Assembly: GCF_910596095.1 (NCBI RefSeq)
Contig: NC_056539.1
Location: forward strand, 22,187,001-22,251,000
Origin: Thunnus maccoyii
Taxonomy: Eukaryota; Chordata; Actinopteri; Scombriformes; Scombridae
Reading direction: 5' to 3'
DNA: 64,000 bases
Positions within the stretch are counted from its first letter, which is position 1. Each line of letters opens with the position of its first letter. The translations under genes and the position numbers were made by a program. The notes under the pieces were generated by a model, which was not told the origin of the DNA, made no database searches, and saw only the letters and a program-made list of their open reading frames with translations. This document shows positions 63,201-64,000 of the stretch, in pieces.

Positions 63201-63478
63201 AGAAAAGTCTCCTTCAATCCCCCAGGCTTTAGTCTTGGATATGTGTTGTTCTGCAAGTCTGCGACATCATCCGAACCCCAGGAGCCTCTTGCTCAGTCTT
63301 GATGGATCCTCACTCTGCTGAAGCCCAAAACTGTTCTTCATCTTGTGTTGTCACAACCCCCCTGCTACCTTGATTCACTCTTGGTCGTTGGCTAGGTTTT
63401 GGATTTATTACTTTCGAGGCCGAACAATCAGTGGACCAGGCTGTCAACATGCATTTTCACGACATCATGGGCAAAAAA
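54274..63478 (+). CDS. dazap1: DAZ-associated protein 1, N-terminal two-RRM part (3' end beyond the window)
   Basis: Seven exons: 54274-54305, 55387-55427, 57221-57387, 57956-58021, 59222-59329, 59555-59603, 63396-63478. They are in frame (182 codons), with GT-AG introns. The start MNNNLVGDEVGKLFVGGLDW parallels human MNNSGADEIGKLFVGGLDW. RRM1 spans about residues 12-80, with RNP2 LFVGGL and RNP1 RGFGFVKF (52-59). RRM2 begins at about 114, with RNP2 IFVGGI and RNP1 GFGFITF (155-161), the latter split across intron 6. The protein is an hnRNP-like RNA-binding factor that regulates splicing and translation and binds DAZ-family proteins in germ cells. The Pro/Gln/Gly-rich C-terminal half is expected downstream, so the record is truncated by the window, not broken. 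Exon 5 has a tandem CAGAAG acceptor. Intron 6 is 3.8 kb and repeat-bearing. Confidence 0.97.
54905..54924 (+). repeat. (CCGCT)4 microsatellite in dazap1 intron 1
   Basis: Four perfect pentamer units within GC-rich sequence about 600 bases downstream of exon 1. Confidence 0.85.
57929..57947 (+). repeat. (TC)n microsatellite forming the polypyrimidine tract of dazap1 exon 4
   Basis: An uninterrupted TC run ends eight bases before the exon 4 acceptor (CAG at 57953-57955). It is the main pyrimidine tract for that splice site. Confidence 0.88.
60245..60590 (-). repeat. Dispersed teleost repeat, TTAATCG-type family, with A-rich inserts
   Basis: Plus-strand landmarks: 'AGGGCCGCAATTAAAGAC', 'TTATTGATTAATTGTTC', 'GCGAGAAAATAGTGAAAAATC', 'TCCAAGGTGACATTTTC', 'CAGCTTGTTTTGTTCGACC', 'GATTAATTAATCAATCAAC', 'GTTTCAGCTCTAA'. 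It is decayed and interrupted by A runs. It lies in dazap1 intron 6. Confidence 0.65.
60855..60876 (+). repeat. Poly(A) run, 22 bases
   Basis: An uninterrupted A run in dazap1 intron 6. It could be the tail of an old retroposed copy, but the sequence before it is not recognisable, so I record it as a homopolymer only. Confidence 0.9.
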
Positions 63479-64000
63479 GTGTGTAGTTGTAGTTTTATTT
63501 TACCCTTCAGATCAAACAGAGGCTTGGGCGATATTAAGATATATTATGATGCTGTTTCATTAGTTATGGCTCATTTTATAGTTATATTGTCACTGCAGCA
63601 TCATACACCACTAATTTGGCTTTTAACATCTTAAAACAATCAGGCCACTAATTTAATGTGCTTAATTGTTTTGTTCTCAACACACTATACTGTTACTCTT
63701 ATTGCTTTGTCTTTAATAGTTTCTGTAGGCAGACTTCTTGTATTTTACAGTTTCTATTGTCGCCCAAGGCTTTGTTTAAATTGACCACTCCTTTAGGATG
63801 TGTTAAGTGCAATAGATTGTACTCAAACATTAAAGATACTATTTTCTGGCTTTTGATGATAAAATGACAAAAAATAACACAATAAAAAAAATTGAAAACT
63901 CACAGAATTTCACTGAATAAAAATCACCTAAAGGATTGGTCCAATCAGTTCTGTTTCTTTTGTTTTCTGATATTTTGTTGGCAGGTCACTTACACGTCAA

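Overview
This is vertebrate nuclear DNA, most likely from a ray-finned (teleost) fish. It is AT-rich. Every gene is split into short exons with GT-AG introns, and AATAAA signals follow the last exons. The non-coding DNA is packed with the short repeats typical of teleost genomes: tRNA-derived SINEs, hAT-like and TTAA-flanked miniature transposons, and the dispersed family ending in TTAATCGATTA-like motifs. I see no sign of prokaryotic, viral or organellar sequence.

Five protein-coding genes are supported, in this order. (1) 3887-10184, plus strand: a CTD-type (SCP/CTDSPL2-like) phosphatase whose N-terminal exon or exons I could not place. (2) 15258-24615, plus strand: tmem79 (mattrin-like), a five-segment membrane protein in four coding exons. 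(3) 30018-35308, plus strand: ndufs7, the complex I subunit carrying cluster N2, in eight exons. (4) 38563-44598, minus strand: gamt, guanidinoacetate N-methyltransferase, in six exons. (5) 54274 to beyond the window end, plus strand: dazap1, with seven exons covering both RRM domains; the proline-rich tail lies outside the window.

From recalled gene order, ndufs7(+), gamt(-) and dazap1(+) match the arrangement on human chromosome 19p13.3, so the right half of the window looks like an old conserved block. The phosphatase and tmem79 to the left are not part of that human block. ndufs7 and gamt are tail to tail about 3 kb apart. gamt and dazap1 are head to head about 9.7 kb apart. The genes are not a pathway: they serve respiration (ndufs7), creatine synthesis (gamt), mRNA metabolism (dazap1), membrane or secretory biology (tmem79) and protein dephosphorylation.

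The rest is introns and intergenic DNA. tmem79 intron 3 (5.7 kb) and gamt intron 1 (3.3 kb) are mostly repeats, including a clear nested insertion with a near-perfect 8-bp target duplication. I found no undescribed multi-gene system. The best leads are a phosphatase whose DxDxT motif reads DxExT, a cysteine cluster beside the first membrane segment of tmem79, a YY1-like motif over the ndufs7 start codon, and several mobile elements with readable target-site duplications.
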